A DNA stretch of 64,000 nt from an uncultured Ignavibacteria bacterium (GCA_903862655.1 CAIOZA010000136.1:1-64000), one strand, 5' to 3'; counted from the first letter of the stretch, positions 19,147-28,490 are shown. The notes: generated from the letters alone by a model not told the origin. Program-made: numbers and translations.

Positions 19147-20400
19147 TTGGATAAATTAATATTTGAAATTACTGAACAGAAAAAATTTGATATTAACCTG
19201 ATTAGGAAGGACTTTCCTATTCTATTCAGATCGGTACACGGTAAACCTCTCGTTTATTTCGATAATGCCGCTACCACACAAAAGCCACAATCCGTTATTG
19301 ACACTCTTAAGAACTTTTACACTCATTTAAATAGCAATATTCATCGAGGAGTTCACTATTTGAGTGATGCTGCAACGAGTGAGTATGAATGTGCTAGAAA
19401 AATTGTCCAAAATTATATTAATGCAAAAAGTACAGAAGAAATTATTTATACTAGGGGTACTACAGAATCTATTAATCTTGTTGCCAGCTCTTATGGCAGA
19501 AAATTTCTTAATGCAGGTGATGAGATTCTAGTTTCTTATATGGAACATCATGCTAATATCATTCCTTGGCAACAGTTGTGTGAAGAGAGAGGTTGTATAC
19601 TTAAAGTTATTCCTATTGAGGATAATGGAGAACTGATGCTATCAGAACTCGATAACTTATTAACATCTAAAACTAAACTTGTCTCTCTTGTCCACATTTC
19701 AAATTCGTTAGGAACAATTAATCCAATAAAGAAAATCATTGATAAAGTTCATTCTGTTGGTTCTAAAATACTAATTGATGCCGCACAATCAATACAACAT
19801 TTTCCTATTGATGTACAAGCTTTAGATTGTGATTTTTTGGCTTTTTCAGGACACAAGATATACGGTCCAACCGGAATTGGAGTTTTATATGGCAAAAAAG
19901 AAATGTTAGATTCTATGCCTCCATATCAAACTGGAGGAGATATGATTAGAACAGTCTCATTCGAGAAAACTACATTCAATGATTTGCCTTGGAAATTTGA
20001 AGCAGGGACTCCTAATATTGCCGGAGCAATAGGATTAGGAGTAGCAGTTAGGTATATTCAGACATTAGGACTCGAGCAGATTGCCAAACAGGAAAATTCA
20101 CTATTAAACTACGCAACAGAATCTTTAAAGCAATTTTCTGAGATACAAATAATTGGAACTTCGACTAATAAAGCATCAGTCGTTTCCTTTGTGATTGATA
20201 ATATTCATCCACATGATGTCGGTACATTATTAGATAGAGACGGTATCGCTATTAGGACTGGGCACCATTGCACCCAGCCGGTAATGCGTAGATTTGGTGT
20301 GCCGGCAACCTCAAGAGTATCTTTTGCATTTTACAATACCAAAGAAGAGATAGACGTTTTTACAAATTCGTTAAAAAAAGTTTTAATGATGTTTAGATAA
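19147..20400 (+). CDS. sufS: Cysteine desulfurase SufS
   Basis: A 417-residue PLP-dependent group II cysteine desulfurase, which mobilises sulfur from cysteine for the SUF scaffold. The PLP lysine is in FSGHKIYGPTG and the persulfide Cys in TGHHCTQP. The N-terminal IRKDFPIL and YFDNAATTQKP blocks are complete. The start is a TTG at 19147; an in-frame stop lies 18 bases upstream and no ATG precedes the conserved region. sufU follows directly, as in SufS-SufU systems where SufU takes the sulfur. Confidence 0.95.
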   Translation: MDKLIFEITEQKKFDINLIRKDFPILFRSVHGKPLVYFDNAATTQKPQSVIDTLKNFYTHLNSNIHRGVHYLSDAATSEYECARKIVQNYINAKSTEEIIYTRGTTESINLVASSYGRKFLNAGDEILVSYMEHHANIIPWQQLCEERGCILKVIPIEDNGELMLSELDNLLTSKTKLVSLVHISNSLGTINPIKKIIDKVHSVGSKILIDAAQSIQHFPIDVQALDCDFLAFSGHKIYGPTGIGVLYGKKEMLDSMPPYQTGGDMIRTVSFEKTTFNDLPWKFEAGTPNIAGAIGLGVAVRYIQTLGLEQIAKQENSLLNYATESLKQFSEIQIIGTSTNKASVVSFVIDNIHPHDVGTLLDRDGIAIRTGHHCTQPVMRRFGVPATSRVSFAFYNTKEEIDVFTNSLKKVLMMFR

Positions 20401-20403
20401 GAT

Positions 20404-20862
20404 ATGAATGAATTAGATGAATTATATAAACAAGTTATACTGGATCACAACAAAAGCCCTAGAAACTTTGGGATCTTAAATGTATACACTCATCATGCTG
20501 AAGGTCATAATCCTCTTTGTGGAGATGAAATTGACCTCACTGTTCAGGTTGAAAATAATGTAATTAAAGAAGTTAAATTCGAAGGTGCCGGGTGTGCTAT
20601 CTCCAAAGCTTCTGCATCCATAATGACTACCTTGATCAAAGGAAAGACTATTGAAGAAGCAAAAATATTGGTAGATGAGTTTAGGGAAATTGTTACAAGA
20701 GATCCTGATGATGAAATTGATACATTAAATTTAGGAAAACTAGCCGTCTTTTGTGGAGTACGTGAATTTCCAGCAAGAGTAAAATGTGCAAGCCTTGCAT
20801 GGCATACATTAAATAATGCGCTTGATTCTGCAGAAAATAAAGTAAAAATTGAGAAAAAATAA
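20404..20862 (+). CDS. sufU: SufU-type sulfurtransferase / Fe-S assembly protein
   Basis: A 152-residue protein with the three conserved cysteines of the IscU/SufU fold, in NPLCGDEI, GAGCAISKAS and RVKCASLAWH. The short insert between the second and third Cys and the position next to sufS favour SufU, which relays sulfur from SufS through a zinc-bound Cys, over a housekeeping IscU scaffold. The following gene starts at the last base of its stop codon (TAATG). Confidence 0.94.
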   Translation: MNELDELYKQVILDHNKSPRNFGILNVYTHHAEGHNPLCGDEIDLTVQVENNVIKEVKFEGAGCAISKASASIMTTLIKGKTIEEAKILVDEFREIVTRDPDDEIDTLNLGKLAVFCGVREFPARVKCASLAWHTLNNALDSAENKVKIEKK

Positions 20863-21173
20863 TGAATTTAGAACAATTAAAAGAGCAGGTAATAAGAGTT
20901 ATTAAAACTGTATTCGATCCTGAATTACCGGTGGACATCTGGGAATTAGGTTTAATATATGACATTCAGATTACAGAAGAAAGAGATGTTGTCGTTCTAA
21001 TGTCATTAACGGCTCCCAATTGCCCTGAGGCTGTTGGCTTACCCATTGAAGTCGAAGAGAAGATTAAACAGATCCCTGAAGTAAATGATGCCAAAGTCAT
21101 GCTTACATTTGAACCACCCTGGGATAAAGACAGGTTGAGCGATGTAGCAAGATTTGAGTTAGGTTTGTTTTAA
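20862..21173 (+). CDS. sufT: SufT / MIP18-like (DUF59) Fe-S maturation protein
   Basis: A 103-residue DUF59 protein. The block DPELPVDIWELGLIYDI and the cysteine motif LTAPNCPEAVGLP are diagnostic. Such proteins (SufT, and the eukaryotic MIP18/Cia2) assist Fe-S maturation of target proteins. It is translationally coupled to sufU by a one-base overlap, and the ferredoxin gene begins 5 bases after its stop. Confidence 0.93.
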   Translation: MNLEQLKEQVIRVIKTVFDPELPVDIWELGLIYDIQITEERDVVVLMSLTAPNCPEAVGLPIEVEEKIKQIPEVNDAKVMLTFEPPWDKDRLSDVARFELGLF

Positions 21174-21177
21174 CATT

Positions 21178-21456
21178 ATGTACCATAAATCAGTAAAAAT
21201 AAAAGTATATAACGAGATTCATACAGTCTCGATTGAGCCCGATGAAACGATATTAACATCTACCTTAAGGGAAGGTCATGATCCACCCTTTAGTTGTCAG
21301 ATCGGTGCATGCGGGACTTGCAGGGCAACTCTCATAAGTGGTTCTGTTGAAATGGATGATCGAGATGCTTTGACTGAAAAAGAGATTGAAATGGGGTACA
21401 TCTTAACCTGTCAGGCTCACCCTACTTCAGAAGATGTTTATGTAGATTTTGATTAA
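21178..21456 (+). CDS. Small 2Fe-2S (plant-type) ferredoxin in the SUF operon
   Basis: A 92-residue stand-alone 2Fe-2S ferredoxin. The four cluster cysteines are in FSCQIGACGTCRATL (C-x4-C-x2-C) and YILTCQAHP. The sequence resembles the ferredoxin domain of phenol hydroxylase- or PaaE-type reductases more than adrenodoxin-like IscX-associated ferredoxins. In this position it could supply electrons for cluster reduction or sulfur release during SUF assembly; this is inferred from context only. Confidence 0.9.
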   Translation: MYHKSVKIKVYNEIHTVSIEPDETILTSTLREGHDPPFSCQIGACGTCRATLISGSVEMDDRDALTEKEIEMGYILTCQAHPTSEDVYVDFD

Positions 21457-21501
21457 CAGCATTAATAAATTAAATTTAAATACTTATAAAGGATACCAAA
21501 A

Positions 21502-21897
21502 ATGAGTACAGCATTTGCAGAAAATCTAGTAGATTTCGAAAGAATTCCAACTGGAATTGATGGCACAAGTAATGAAGACGAAATCATTATTACAAGTAAA
21601 GCTCTGGAAATGATAGGAGCTATTAGAGAAGAAAACAGTGTTCCAAGTGATTATTTCCTGCGTATTGGTACTAGAGGTGGTGGTTGTTCAGGAATGTCCT
21701 ATACCCTTGGCTTCGATTCAGAAATTAATAGCGAAGTTGATAGAAATTTCAAAACAGAAAAAGTAAATCTTGTGGTTGATTCTAAAAGTTTATTTTATTT
21801 GATGGGAGTTACTTTAGATTTCGTTGAAGGACCAGATGGTAGTGGATTTGTTTTCCATAATCCAAATAACGCACATACATGCGGGTGCCATGGTTGA
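21502..21897 (+). CDS. sufA: A-type Fe-S carrier protein (SufA/IscA family)
   Basis: A 131-residue HesB/IscA/SufA-type carrier that passes clusters to client enzymes. Conserved cysteines are in RGGGCSGMSYTLGF and the C-terminal CGCHG. The family's usual length is 105-125 residues; here about 20 extra N-terminal residues lack a recognised domain. It closes the SUF operon, 45 bases after the ferredoxin gene, with an SD (AAGGATACC) upstream. Confidence 0.93.
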   Translation: MSTAFAENLVDFERIPTGIDGTSNEDEIIITSKALEMIGAIREENSVPSDYFLRIGTRGGGCSGMSYTLGFDSEINSEVDRNFKTEKVNLVVDSKSLFYLMGVTLDFVEGPDGSGFVFHNPNNAHTCGCHG

Positions 21898-21994
21898 TTT
21901 TTATAGTTGACTCGATTTAAAAGGACAATAGAAGCTCCTAATAAAAAGACGCTATTTTATTTATATTTTAACATTTTCAAAATAGGAGATAATT

Positions 21995-22570
21995 ATGAAA
22001 TTTGAACTTCCTGAACTACCTTTTCCAAAGGATTCCTTGGCTCCAATTATATCTGAAGAAACTTTGGATTACCATTGGGGCAAGCACCATGCTGCTTATG
22101 TAAATAATTTGAATAACCTCGTTCATGGAACTGAATTCGAAGGAATGACTCTAGAAGAAATTATAAAAAAATCTCAGGCTGGTATTTTTAATAACTCAGC
22201 TCAGATTTGGAATCATACATTCTTCTGGAATTGTTTGTCACCAAATGGTGGTGGTACACCTACTGGAAATGTTCTTAAAGCCATTGAGGAGAACTTCGGT
22301 ACATTTGATGACTTTAAGACAAATTTCTCTGCTTCAGCAACCACGTTGTTTGGTGCAGGTTGGGCATGGCTTGTTAAAACTTCTGATGGAAAACTTGAAA
22401 TTGTACAGACTAGCAATGCAGGAACACCCTTAACAACCGATAAAAAACCCATTCTCACTCTTGATGTTTGGGAGCATGCTTATTATATCGATTATAGAAA
22501 CGCTAGACCAAAATTTATTGAGAAATTCTGGGAGATTGTTAATTGGGACCATGTTGCCAAGCTAATATAA
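21995..22570 (+). CDS. sodB: Superoxide dismutase, Fe type
   Basis: A 191-residue Fe/Mn superoxide dismutase that detoxifies superoxide in the cytosol. The four metal ligands lie in LDYHWGKHH, NHTFFWN, and the C-terminal DVWEHAYYIDY. The pattern AQIWNHTFFWNCLSP together with GWAWLVK favours the Fe enzyme. A strong SD (AGGAGATAATTATG) precedes it and an inverted repeat follows at 22580. Its place after the SUF operon fits protection of Fe-S clusters, though it appears to be a separate unit. Confidence 0.95.
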   Translation: MKFELPELPFPKDSLAPIISEETLDYHWGKHHAAYVNNLNNLVHGTEFEGMTLEEIIKKSQAGIFNNSAQIWNHTFFWNCLSPNGGGTPTGNVLKAIEENFGTFDDFKTNFSASATTLFGAGWAWLVKTSDGKLEIVQTSNAGTPLTTDKKPILTLDVWEHAYYIDYRNARPKFIEKFWEIVNWDHVAKLI

Positions 22571-22579
22571 ATCTTCATA

Positions 22580-22612
22580 TCAGGGCTAAGTGAAACAAAG
22601 ATTTAGCCCTGA
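22580..22612 (+). terminator. Inverted repeat after sodB, probable terminator
   Basis: TCAGGGCTAA / TTAGCCCTGA makes a 10-bp stem with a 13-base loop 10 bases past the sodB stop. It is followed by AAATTTATT rather than a clean T run, so termination may be partial. Confidence 0.6.
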
Positions 22613-22676
22613 AATTTATTCCAAAATATCTTTTTCAAATATTCTTCTTATTCTTTTTAAAAAATTTGGTTTACCC

Positions 22677-23303
22677 ATGATTGGAATATTTCCTTTGGGG
22701 ATGGTTTTGTTTCCTGAATCAATTGTTAAATTACATATCTTCGAGGAAAGATATAAATATTTAATAAGTGATTGCATTGAGGCTAAATCTGAATTTGGTC
22801 TTTCTCCAATTATTTCCTCAAAGATTCAGAATGTTGGTTGTACAGCGAGTATCATTGATATTGTAAAAAGATATGATAATGGTAAATTAGACATTCTTAT
22901 AAAGGGTAATATCCGGTACAACCTTGTAGATTATAAAATTGGTGATAGATTGTATTATGAAGCAGATATCATTTTATTCAGAGAAGAAGATGGATACCCT
23001 GAAACAGAACTGATAGTAGGTTGTCTGAATATTTATAACCAGATTTCTGAAGAAATCAAATCCCTACAAATTGAAAAGATAGATATCAATAAACTTATTA
23101 GCAAAGTCCCATCTTTTATATTTGCTCAGAAATCAGGTTTGACAATGGAGCAAAAATATTTCGTACTCCAATTAACATCAGAAAATGATAGGCTTGAGTA
23201 TATATTCAACCATCTGATAAAGATGGAGCCTTACCTGAAAGAAAACGAATATATTAGTAAAATTATCCAGAACGATGGATATTCCAAGTCAAGGATGTAT
23301 TAA
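22677..23303 (+). CDS. Lon N-terminal (substrate-binding) domain protein
   Basis: The ATG at 22677 gives a 208-residue protein; an upstream GTG at 22590 lies inside the sodB hairpin and is unlikely. The N-terminal IFPLGMVLFPESIVKLHIFEERYK is typical of the Lon substrate-binding (LAN) domain, without AAA or protease domains. Such stand-alone proteins are widespread but have no settled function; a role in protein quality control is only suggested. It ends one base before the likely folP start (TAATATG), so the two are coupled. Confidence 0.8.
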   Translation: MIGIFPLGMVLFPESIVKLHIFEERYKYLISDCIEAKSEFGLSPIISSKIQNVGCTASIIDIVKRYDNGKLDILIKGNIRYNLVDYKIGDRLYYEADIILFREEDGYPETELIVGCLNIYNQISEEIKSLQIEKIDINKLISKVPSFIFAQKSGLTMEQKYFVLQLTSENDRLEYIFNHLIKMEPYLKENEYISKIIQNDGYSKSRMY

Positions 23304-23304
23304 T

Positions 23305-24108
23305 ATGGAGAATCGACAATTCCCTAAAATAATGGGTATTCTAAATGTCACTCCTGATTCATTTTCTGACGGAGGACAATTCAGTTCATTCAACTCAGCA
23401 TTGGATAGAGCGCTAGAAATGATATCTGAAGGAGTTGATATTATTGATATCGGTGGTGAGAGTACACGTCCAGGTTCATTGCCTGTTTCAGTCAATGTCG
23501 AGATAAAAAGAGTAATTCCTTTAATTGAAGCTCTTAGATTTCATAATGTTTCTACAAAAATATCGATAGATACCACAAAATATGAAGTTGCTAAATTAGC
23601 TATTGAAGCTGGAGCAGATATAATCAATGATATAAGTGGATTAGAAAATGATGTTAGACTAGCAGAATTGGTATCGACTAACAATAAGGGATTAATTTTG
23701 ATGCACATGCAGCAAAAGCCATTGACTATGCAGTTAAATCCAAATTATGATGATGTTGTTCAAGACGTCCATGATTTTCTTGAATCAAAAGTTAAGATAG
23801 CACAGGAAGCTAGTGTGAAGGAAATTATTATTGATATTGGAATAGGATTCGGAAAAACTCTTGAACAAAATCTATCACTATTAAAAAATATAAACAGTTT
23901 TGAAGATTTGGGTTGCGAAATTCTTGTTGGTATTTCTAGAAAGAATTTTCTTGGTAAACTGTTGAATATAGACATACCGCAAGATAGGGATATTGCTACT
24001 ACTATACTGCATTCAATTCTTCTAACCAAAAATATTAATATTATACGTGTTCACAACGTTAAGCTGATCAATCAACTCAAAATACTCAGTAAAAGCATTA
24101 ATTTTTGA
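23305..24108 (+). CDS. folP: Dihydropteroate synthase
   Basis: This TIM-barrel enzyme joins pABA to the pterin pyrophosphate in folate synthesis. It shows all loops: GILNVTPDSFSDGG, GGESTRPGS, DTTKYEVA, INDISG, LMHMQ, DIGIGFGK and GISRK. From the ATG at 23305 it has 267 residues, a usual length; a start at 23275 would overlap the preceding gene by 29 bases. It is convergent with the M16 protease gene, with only 5 bases between stops. Confidence 0.95.
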   Translation: MENRQFPKIMGILNVTPDSFSDGGQFSSFNSALDRALEMISEGVDIIDIGGESTRPGSLPVSVNVEIKRVIPLIEALRFHNVSTKISIDTTKYEVAKLAIEAGADIINDISGLENDVRLAELVSTNNKGLILMHMQQKPLTMQLNPNYDDVVQDVHDFLESKVKIAQEASVKEIIIDIGIGFGKTLEQNLSLLKNINSFEDLGCEILVGISRKNFLGKLLNIDIPQDRDIATTILHSILLTKNINIIRVHNVKLINQLKILSKSINF

Positions 24109-24113
24109 TAATC

Positions 24114-25382
24114 CTATGCCATTGGCAATACGTCGATCCTTACTAGCTTCTGCAAATCCAGATATTCAATTGCAAACTCCGACAACTCTTGAATTGTTAT
24201 CTTCTTGTAATTATCAAGTAGAGAATATACTCTTTCCGGATCATTCCAAAAAAGCATTTGTGTTGAGGCTATATCAGCCAAACCAGATGAATACTGAATT
24301 TCATAAGCAGTCTGAGTTGGTAACTGATTTATTGTTTTATTTAATTCCTCCTGATTAGGTGGTGAAACAACGAATGAGCTAATAATTCTTATCAATTCAT
24401 TATTAAGTGAATCTGCAGTCGTCTCTGTGTCATTGGCTATCGCATAGAAAATCAGCAAAGATGTATCTTCACGTTTATCGACATAGGCTCCTACTGAAGA
24501 TGCAATTTGTGATGATTCTACAAGATCACAAAATAGTCTGGAACTTCTTCCACCTCCAGCAATATTAGCAATAATATCAGCCAAATAAACTTTATCATCC
24601 TTAAATCCTGGAATATGGAATGTATTGAATACTGCCGTTAATGGAACTGAATCAAGATATGAAGCCCTTGTATTTGAAAGTTGTTGACTGGATGAAAAAT
24701 TTAATGTATTGTTTCTACGATTGGATGCTGGTATATTTCCAAAATATTTTTGAACAAATTTAATAGCATTTGAACTGTCAAATTTTCCGCAAATACTAAT
24801 GCAGGCGTTATCTGGACAATAAAATCTACTATAAAAATCCTTAAGTTCATCTAATTCTACTGACTCAACATTTTCAATTGATCCATGTACTTCCCAAGAA
24901 TATGGTGATGATTTGGAAAATGCATTTACCGCAAGCAATTCTCTCCAACGACCGTATGGCTGATCGAATACAGTCTGTCTGATTTCTTCTGTTACGACTT
25001 TTTTTTGAGTATCAAGTGAATGTTGATTTACAGAAAATTCCAGCATTCTGTCCGACTCAAGCCAGAGTCCTAGCTCTAGTTGATTAGTTGGTAAAGTCAT
25101 TGTGTATGCTGTCATATCAAAAGTTGTATAAGCATTATTGGTACCACCTGCCAATGTACAAATCTTATCAAAGTCTCCTTTTTTTATATTCTTTGATCCT
25201 TCGAACATTAAATGTTCAAAAAGATGTGCCATACCTGTCTTGCCAGGTATCTCACTTCTTGATCCAACTTTATATGAAAGATTAATACTCACTGTGTTAA
25301 TATCTGTTCTGTCAATTAGAACAAGTTTTAACCCATTAGTTAGGGTTTCAGATTTTATATTTATATATTTATTCAAATTCAT
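24114..25382 (-). CDS. M16-family zinc peptidase
   Basis: A 422-residue pitrilysin/M16B protease. The inverted zinc motif HLFEH lies at 53-57 and the third ligand Glu in VVTEEIRQ about 75 residues later. It has one active and one inactive half, as usual for M16B proteins of 410-430 residues. No signal peptide is seen, so it is probably cytosolic, unlike the exported homologues. It is a single gene with no partner M16 gene beside it. Confidence 0.9.
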   Translation of the reverse strand: MNLNKYINIKSETLTNGLKLVLIDRTDINTVSINLSYKVGSRSEIPGKTGMAHLFEHLMFEGSKNIKKGDFDKICTLAGGTNNAYTTFDMTAYTMTLPTNQLELGLWLESDRMLEFSVNQHSLDTQKKVVTEEIRQTVFDQPYGRWRELLAVNAFSKSSPYSWEVHGSIENVESVELDELKDFYSRFYCPDNACISICGKFDSSNAIKFVQKYFGNIPASNRRNNTLNFSSSQQLSNTRASYLDSVPLTAVFNTFHIPGFKDDKVYLADIIANIAGGGRSSRLFCDLVESSQIASSVGAYVDKREDTSLLIFYAIANDTETTADSLNNELIRIISSFVVSPPNQEELNKTINQLPTQTAYEIQYSSGLADIASTQMLFWNDPERVYSLLDNYKKITIQELSEFAIEYLDLQKLVRIDVLPMA

Positions 25383-25462
25383 AAGGCATCATTATTTTTA
25401 TTAAATAAAATATTTAATTCACAAAATTGAAAAATAAATTTCAATTTTTCAAAGGATTTAAG

Positions 25463-25470
25463 TAATTTGC
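25463..25470 (+). promoter_or_regulatory. Candidate short -7 element TAATTTGC upstream of the EF-G paralogue
   Basis: TAATTTGC lies 57 bases upstream of the ATG at 25528. It is the same one-base-short variant of TAnnTTTGC seen before aconitase. Only a TTTC is present 20 bases upstream as a possible -33 box. Confidence 0.3.
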
Positions 25471-25527
25471 ATTTCTATGTAAAAACGGAGATTTGTTATA
25501 AACTAAATTTGTGAACGGAGTTTTTCA

Positions 25528-27660
25528 ATGAACGTCTATGAGCCAAAAAATATTCGAAACATAGCTGTTATGGGGCATGCCGGATCCGGTAAAACCACAT
25601 TAGCTGAAGCATTTCTATTCGAAACAGGAGCTATTACTCGCCGTGGCACCATCGAAGAAGGAAATACTCAATCGGATTACCATGAATTAGAACATGAACG
25701 CAACAGTTCAATTTTTTCCACTCTTCTTTATACTGAATGGAACAACATTAAAATTAATTTAATTGATACTCCTGGTTATGACGATTATGTCGGAGATTTA
25801 ATAGCAGCAACTAGCGTTGTTGATGCTGGACTTATTAATGTTAATGCACATAATGGTATTGAAGTCGGAACAGAAAATGCATGGTTTTACTCTCAAAGGA
25901 ATAATATTCCAGTTTTCTTTGTTCTTAATAAACTTGATGATGACCAAGCCCATTTTGATGAGACCTTTGAATCATTAAAAGAAATATTTTCAAGAAAAGC
26001 AACTGTTGTCCAATATCCCTTACAAACCGGTTCAGGATTTAATTCAATAATTGATATTCTTACTATGTCATTATATGAGTATTCTGCTAATGGAGAAAAA
26101 CCGACTAAGAAAGTAATTCCTGAATCTGAAAAAAGCAAAGTCGAAGGCTATAGAAGTGAATTGATCGATACAATTGCTGAAACAGATGAAGATTTAATGA
26201 ATACATATTTTGAAAATGGTGTATTGACTGATGAAGAGCTTGTTCTAGGTTTTAAAAAAGCCTTTATTCAAAGACAGATATTTCCAATTTTCTGCTCATC
26301 ATCCAAAAATAATATCGGAACTGATGGCTTATTAACTTTCATTAAAGATGTTTGTCCTTCACCACTGGATCTGCTGGGTAAAGAGCAGGAAGATGGCTCA
26401 TTTACACCATATAATCCAATTAGTCCGACATCACTTTTTGTTTTCAAAATGAGTTCCGAAGCTCATCTTGGTGACATGACATTCTTCAAAGTTGTGACTG
26501 GTAAATTATCTGCAGGTTTAGACCTGATTAACGAGCAGAAATCAACAGCCGAAAGGTTCAATCAGGTCTATTGTATACGCGGGAAGAATAGAACTGAAGT
26601 TCCTTCTATGTTGGCTGGAGATATCGGTGCAACTGTTAAACTTAAGAGCACTCAAATTAATCATACATTACATGAAAAAGCATTCAATGTAAATTATAAA
26701 AAAATTGAATATCCAAATTCTAGAGTAAGAGTATCGGTTGTTCCTAAAACTAAAGGCGAAGAGGAAAAAATCGGAATATCTCTTCACAATCTTCATTTAG
26801 AAGACCCTACATTGGTAGTAGAACATTCACAGGAACTCCGTCAAATTATTCTTCATGCACAAGGTGAATTGCATTTAGCTGCTGCTAAATGGAGAATGGA
26901 ACATAGATACAAAGTTGAAGCAGAATATGTAGAACCTAGAGTTCCTTACCGTGAGACAATACAGAAACAAGTAAGGGGTATGTACAGACATAAAAAACAA
27001 TCTGGTGGTGCCGGGCAGTTTGCAGAGGTGCATATGATCATAGAACCATGGTATGAAGGTGCTCCATACGCTAGCGATGTAACTGTTAGAGGAAAAGAAT
27101 TGCATGATCTTGAATGGGGTGGTAAGCTTGAATTTGTTAATTGTATCGTAGGTGGAGTTATTGATCAGAGATTCTTACCTGCTATCCTAAAAGGAGTAAT
27201 GGAAAAAATGACAATTGGCCCATTAACTGGATCTTATGTCCGCGATATTAGGATTTACGTCCATGATGGTAAGATGCATCCTGTAGATTCAAACGAAGCT
27301 GCTTTTAAAACTGCTGGTATGATGGCATTTAAAGAAAATTTTGTAAGTGCTGATCCAAAGGTTCTAGAGCCTATTTTCAACGTAGAAATTAAAGTTCCCG
27401 AAGATTTTGTTGGTGACGTCATGAGTGATCTACCTACAAGGCGTGGTTTAATTTTAGGTATAGATACTGAAGGTAGATATCAGAAGATCAAAGCTAGAAT
27501 GCCCATGGCTGAATTAGATAAATATGCCACTGCACTTCGTTCAATGACTCAGGCAAGAGCAAGCCACACACAGGTCTTGGCTGAGTATCAGGCTGTTCCA
27601 GCTAGTGTACAGTTGAAGTTAATTGATGACTTCAAGAAGAGATCTGAAGAATCGGAATAA
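25528..27660 (+). CDS. EF-G paralogue (elongation factor G-like GTPase, EF-G2 type)
   Basis: A 710-residue five-domain translational GTPase. The P-loop is GHAGSGKTT instead of the GHIDHGKTT of canonical EF-G, with G3 as DTPGYDDYVGD and G4 as NKLD. These changes mark the EF-G2/FusA2-type paralogue rather than the main translocase. Domain IV contains YRETI and SGGAGQFAEV, as in EF-G. Characterised paralogues may act in ribosome recycling or be poorly active; the role here is unknown. It is monocistronic, ending in a strong terminator. A canonical fusA should exist elsewhere. Confidence 0.9.
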   Translation: MNVYEPKNIRNIAVMGHAGSGKTTLAEAFLFETGAITRRGTIEEGNTQSDYHELEHERNSSIFSTLLYTEWNNIKINLIDTPGYDDYVGDLIAATSVVDAGLINVNAHNGIEVGTENAWFYSQRNNIPVFFVLNKLDDDQAHFDETFESLKEIFSRKATVVQYPLQTGSGFNSIIDILTMSLYEYSANGEKPTKKVIPESEKSKVEGYRSELIDTIAETDEDLMNTYFENGVLTDEELVLGFKKAFIQRQIFPIFCSSSKNNIGTDGLLTFIKDVCPSPLDLLGKEQEDGSFTPYNPISPTSLFVFKMSSEAHLGDMTFFKVVTGKLSAGLDLINEQKSTAERFNQVYCIRGKNRTEVPSMLAGDIGATVKLKSTQINHTLHEKAFNVNYKKIEYPNSRVRVSVVPKTKGEEEKIGISLHNLHLEDPTLVVEHSQELRQIILHAQGELHLAAAKWRMEHRYKVEAEYVEPRVPYRETIQKQVRGMYRHKKQSGGAGQFAEVHMIIEPWYEGAPYASDVTVRGKELHDLEWGGKLEFVNCIVGGVIDQRFLPAILKGVMEKMTIGPLTGSYVRDIRIYVHDGKMHPVDSNEAAFKTAGMMAFKENFVSADPKVLEPIFNVEIKVPEDFVGDVMSDLPTRRGLILGIDTEGRYQKIKARMPMAELDKYATALRSMTQARASHTQVLAEYQAVPASVQLKLIDDFKKRSEESE

Positions 27661-27717
27661 ATTCTGTTTATAGAATTAGTTTATACTCGCACTGAGTTAG
27701 TTTCAGTGTAGATTACA

Positions 27718-27752
27718 AAAAAAGAGGTTGGATAAATCCCAACCTCTTTTTT
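27718..27752. terminator. Rho-independent terminator after the EF-G paralogue
   Basis: AAAAAAGAGGTTGG pairs with CCAACCTCTTTTTT in a 14-bp stem with a 7-base loop. Flanked by A and T runs, it can serve both the EF-G gene and the convergent cytochrome gene. Confidence 0.88.
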
Positions 27753-27770
27753 CTATTATTTTCAAAATTA

Positions 27771-28310
27771 CTATTTTCCCTCATCTGCCTCATTACCATT
27801 CACAATTGACCATGCTCCGGTTACTTGGTCAAGTTTATGGCAATGAGTACATTCTCCACCAAAAACAGATAAATATATGTTATTATTTCCACCACTCAAA
27901 TGAATAACATGCATCAAACGTGAAAAGGGGAGAGCAGTTTTCATTGACTTACCATGGCATTTGTTGCATACTTCCGGTATTGATGCTTGTCCATCTACAC
28001 TTGAAGGGTGCTTTCCTTTTAATGTTATTCCTTCAGGAGCAGATGCCTGATATTTTGCTAAAGCTTCATCAGGGATTTTTTCTTTCCATTCGCTAAGGAT
28101 TGTGCTTAAACGAACATCCATCTTTCGATCTGGGAAATTCTTGTGACAGCTTACGCAGCTATGAGGAAACGAGTCTACAGCACTTATGCCTGGAATGGCT
28201 CTCATCTTTGGCTCTGATATTGTGTCCTGAGAGTATGCATAATAAAAAAATATGCTTAAACAAATAACAAAAGTTGGAATTAAAGTATAATAGTATAATT
28301 TCGATCGCAT
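27771..28310 (-). CDS. Triheme c-type cytochrome, membrane-anchored or periplasmic
   Basis: A 179-residue protein with an N-terminal hydrophobic signal or anchor (about residues 8-27) and three CxxCH heme-attachment sites: CVSCH at 52-56, CNKCH at 115-119 and CTHCH at 154-158. Additional histidines (H100, H134, H137) may act as distal heme ligands. It resembles small NapC-associated or multiheme electron carriers but no specific family is clear. It would be exported and matured by the Ccm/Ccs system. It is a single gene in a terminator-bounded slot; its redox partner is not in the window. Confidence 0.82.
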   Translation of the reverse strand: MRSKLYYYTLIPTFVICLSIFFYYAYSQDTISEPKMRAIPGISAVDSFPHSCVSCHKNFPDRKMDVRLSTILSEWKEKIPDEALAKYQASAPEGITLKGKHPSSVDGQASIPEVCNKCHGKSMKTALPFSRLMHVIHLSGGNNNIYLSVFGGECTHCHKLDQVTGAWSIVNGNEADEGK

Positions 28311-28490
28311 AACAAACTCCTCAAATGTTTAAAATAGTAGTATTAAGATTTAATCAAATTTTAATTATTTCTTCAAAAATATTGTTATTAAATTAGATAT
28401 CAAAATAAATTCTCAATCATTTTTTGTAATTTGCTTTCGATTTTGAATAAATCTTTTAATACGTTGATAATTATTTAATCTAAAGTTGTG

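Noticed and set aside
22590-22676. GTG start for the Lon-N protein
   Set aside because: The GTG lies in the loop of the sodB hairpin and adds 29 residues with no match to the family; the ATG at 22677 begins at the conserved IFPLG motif.
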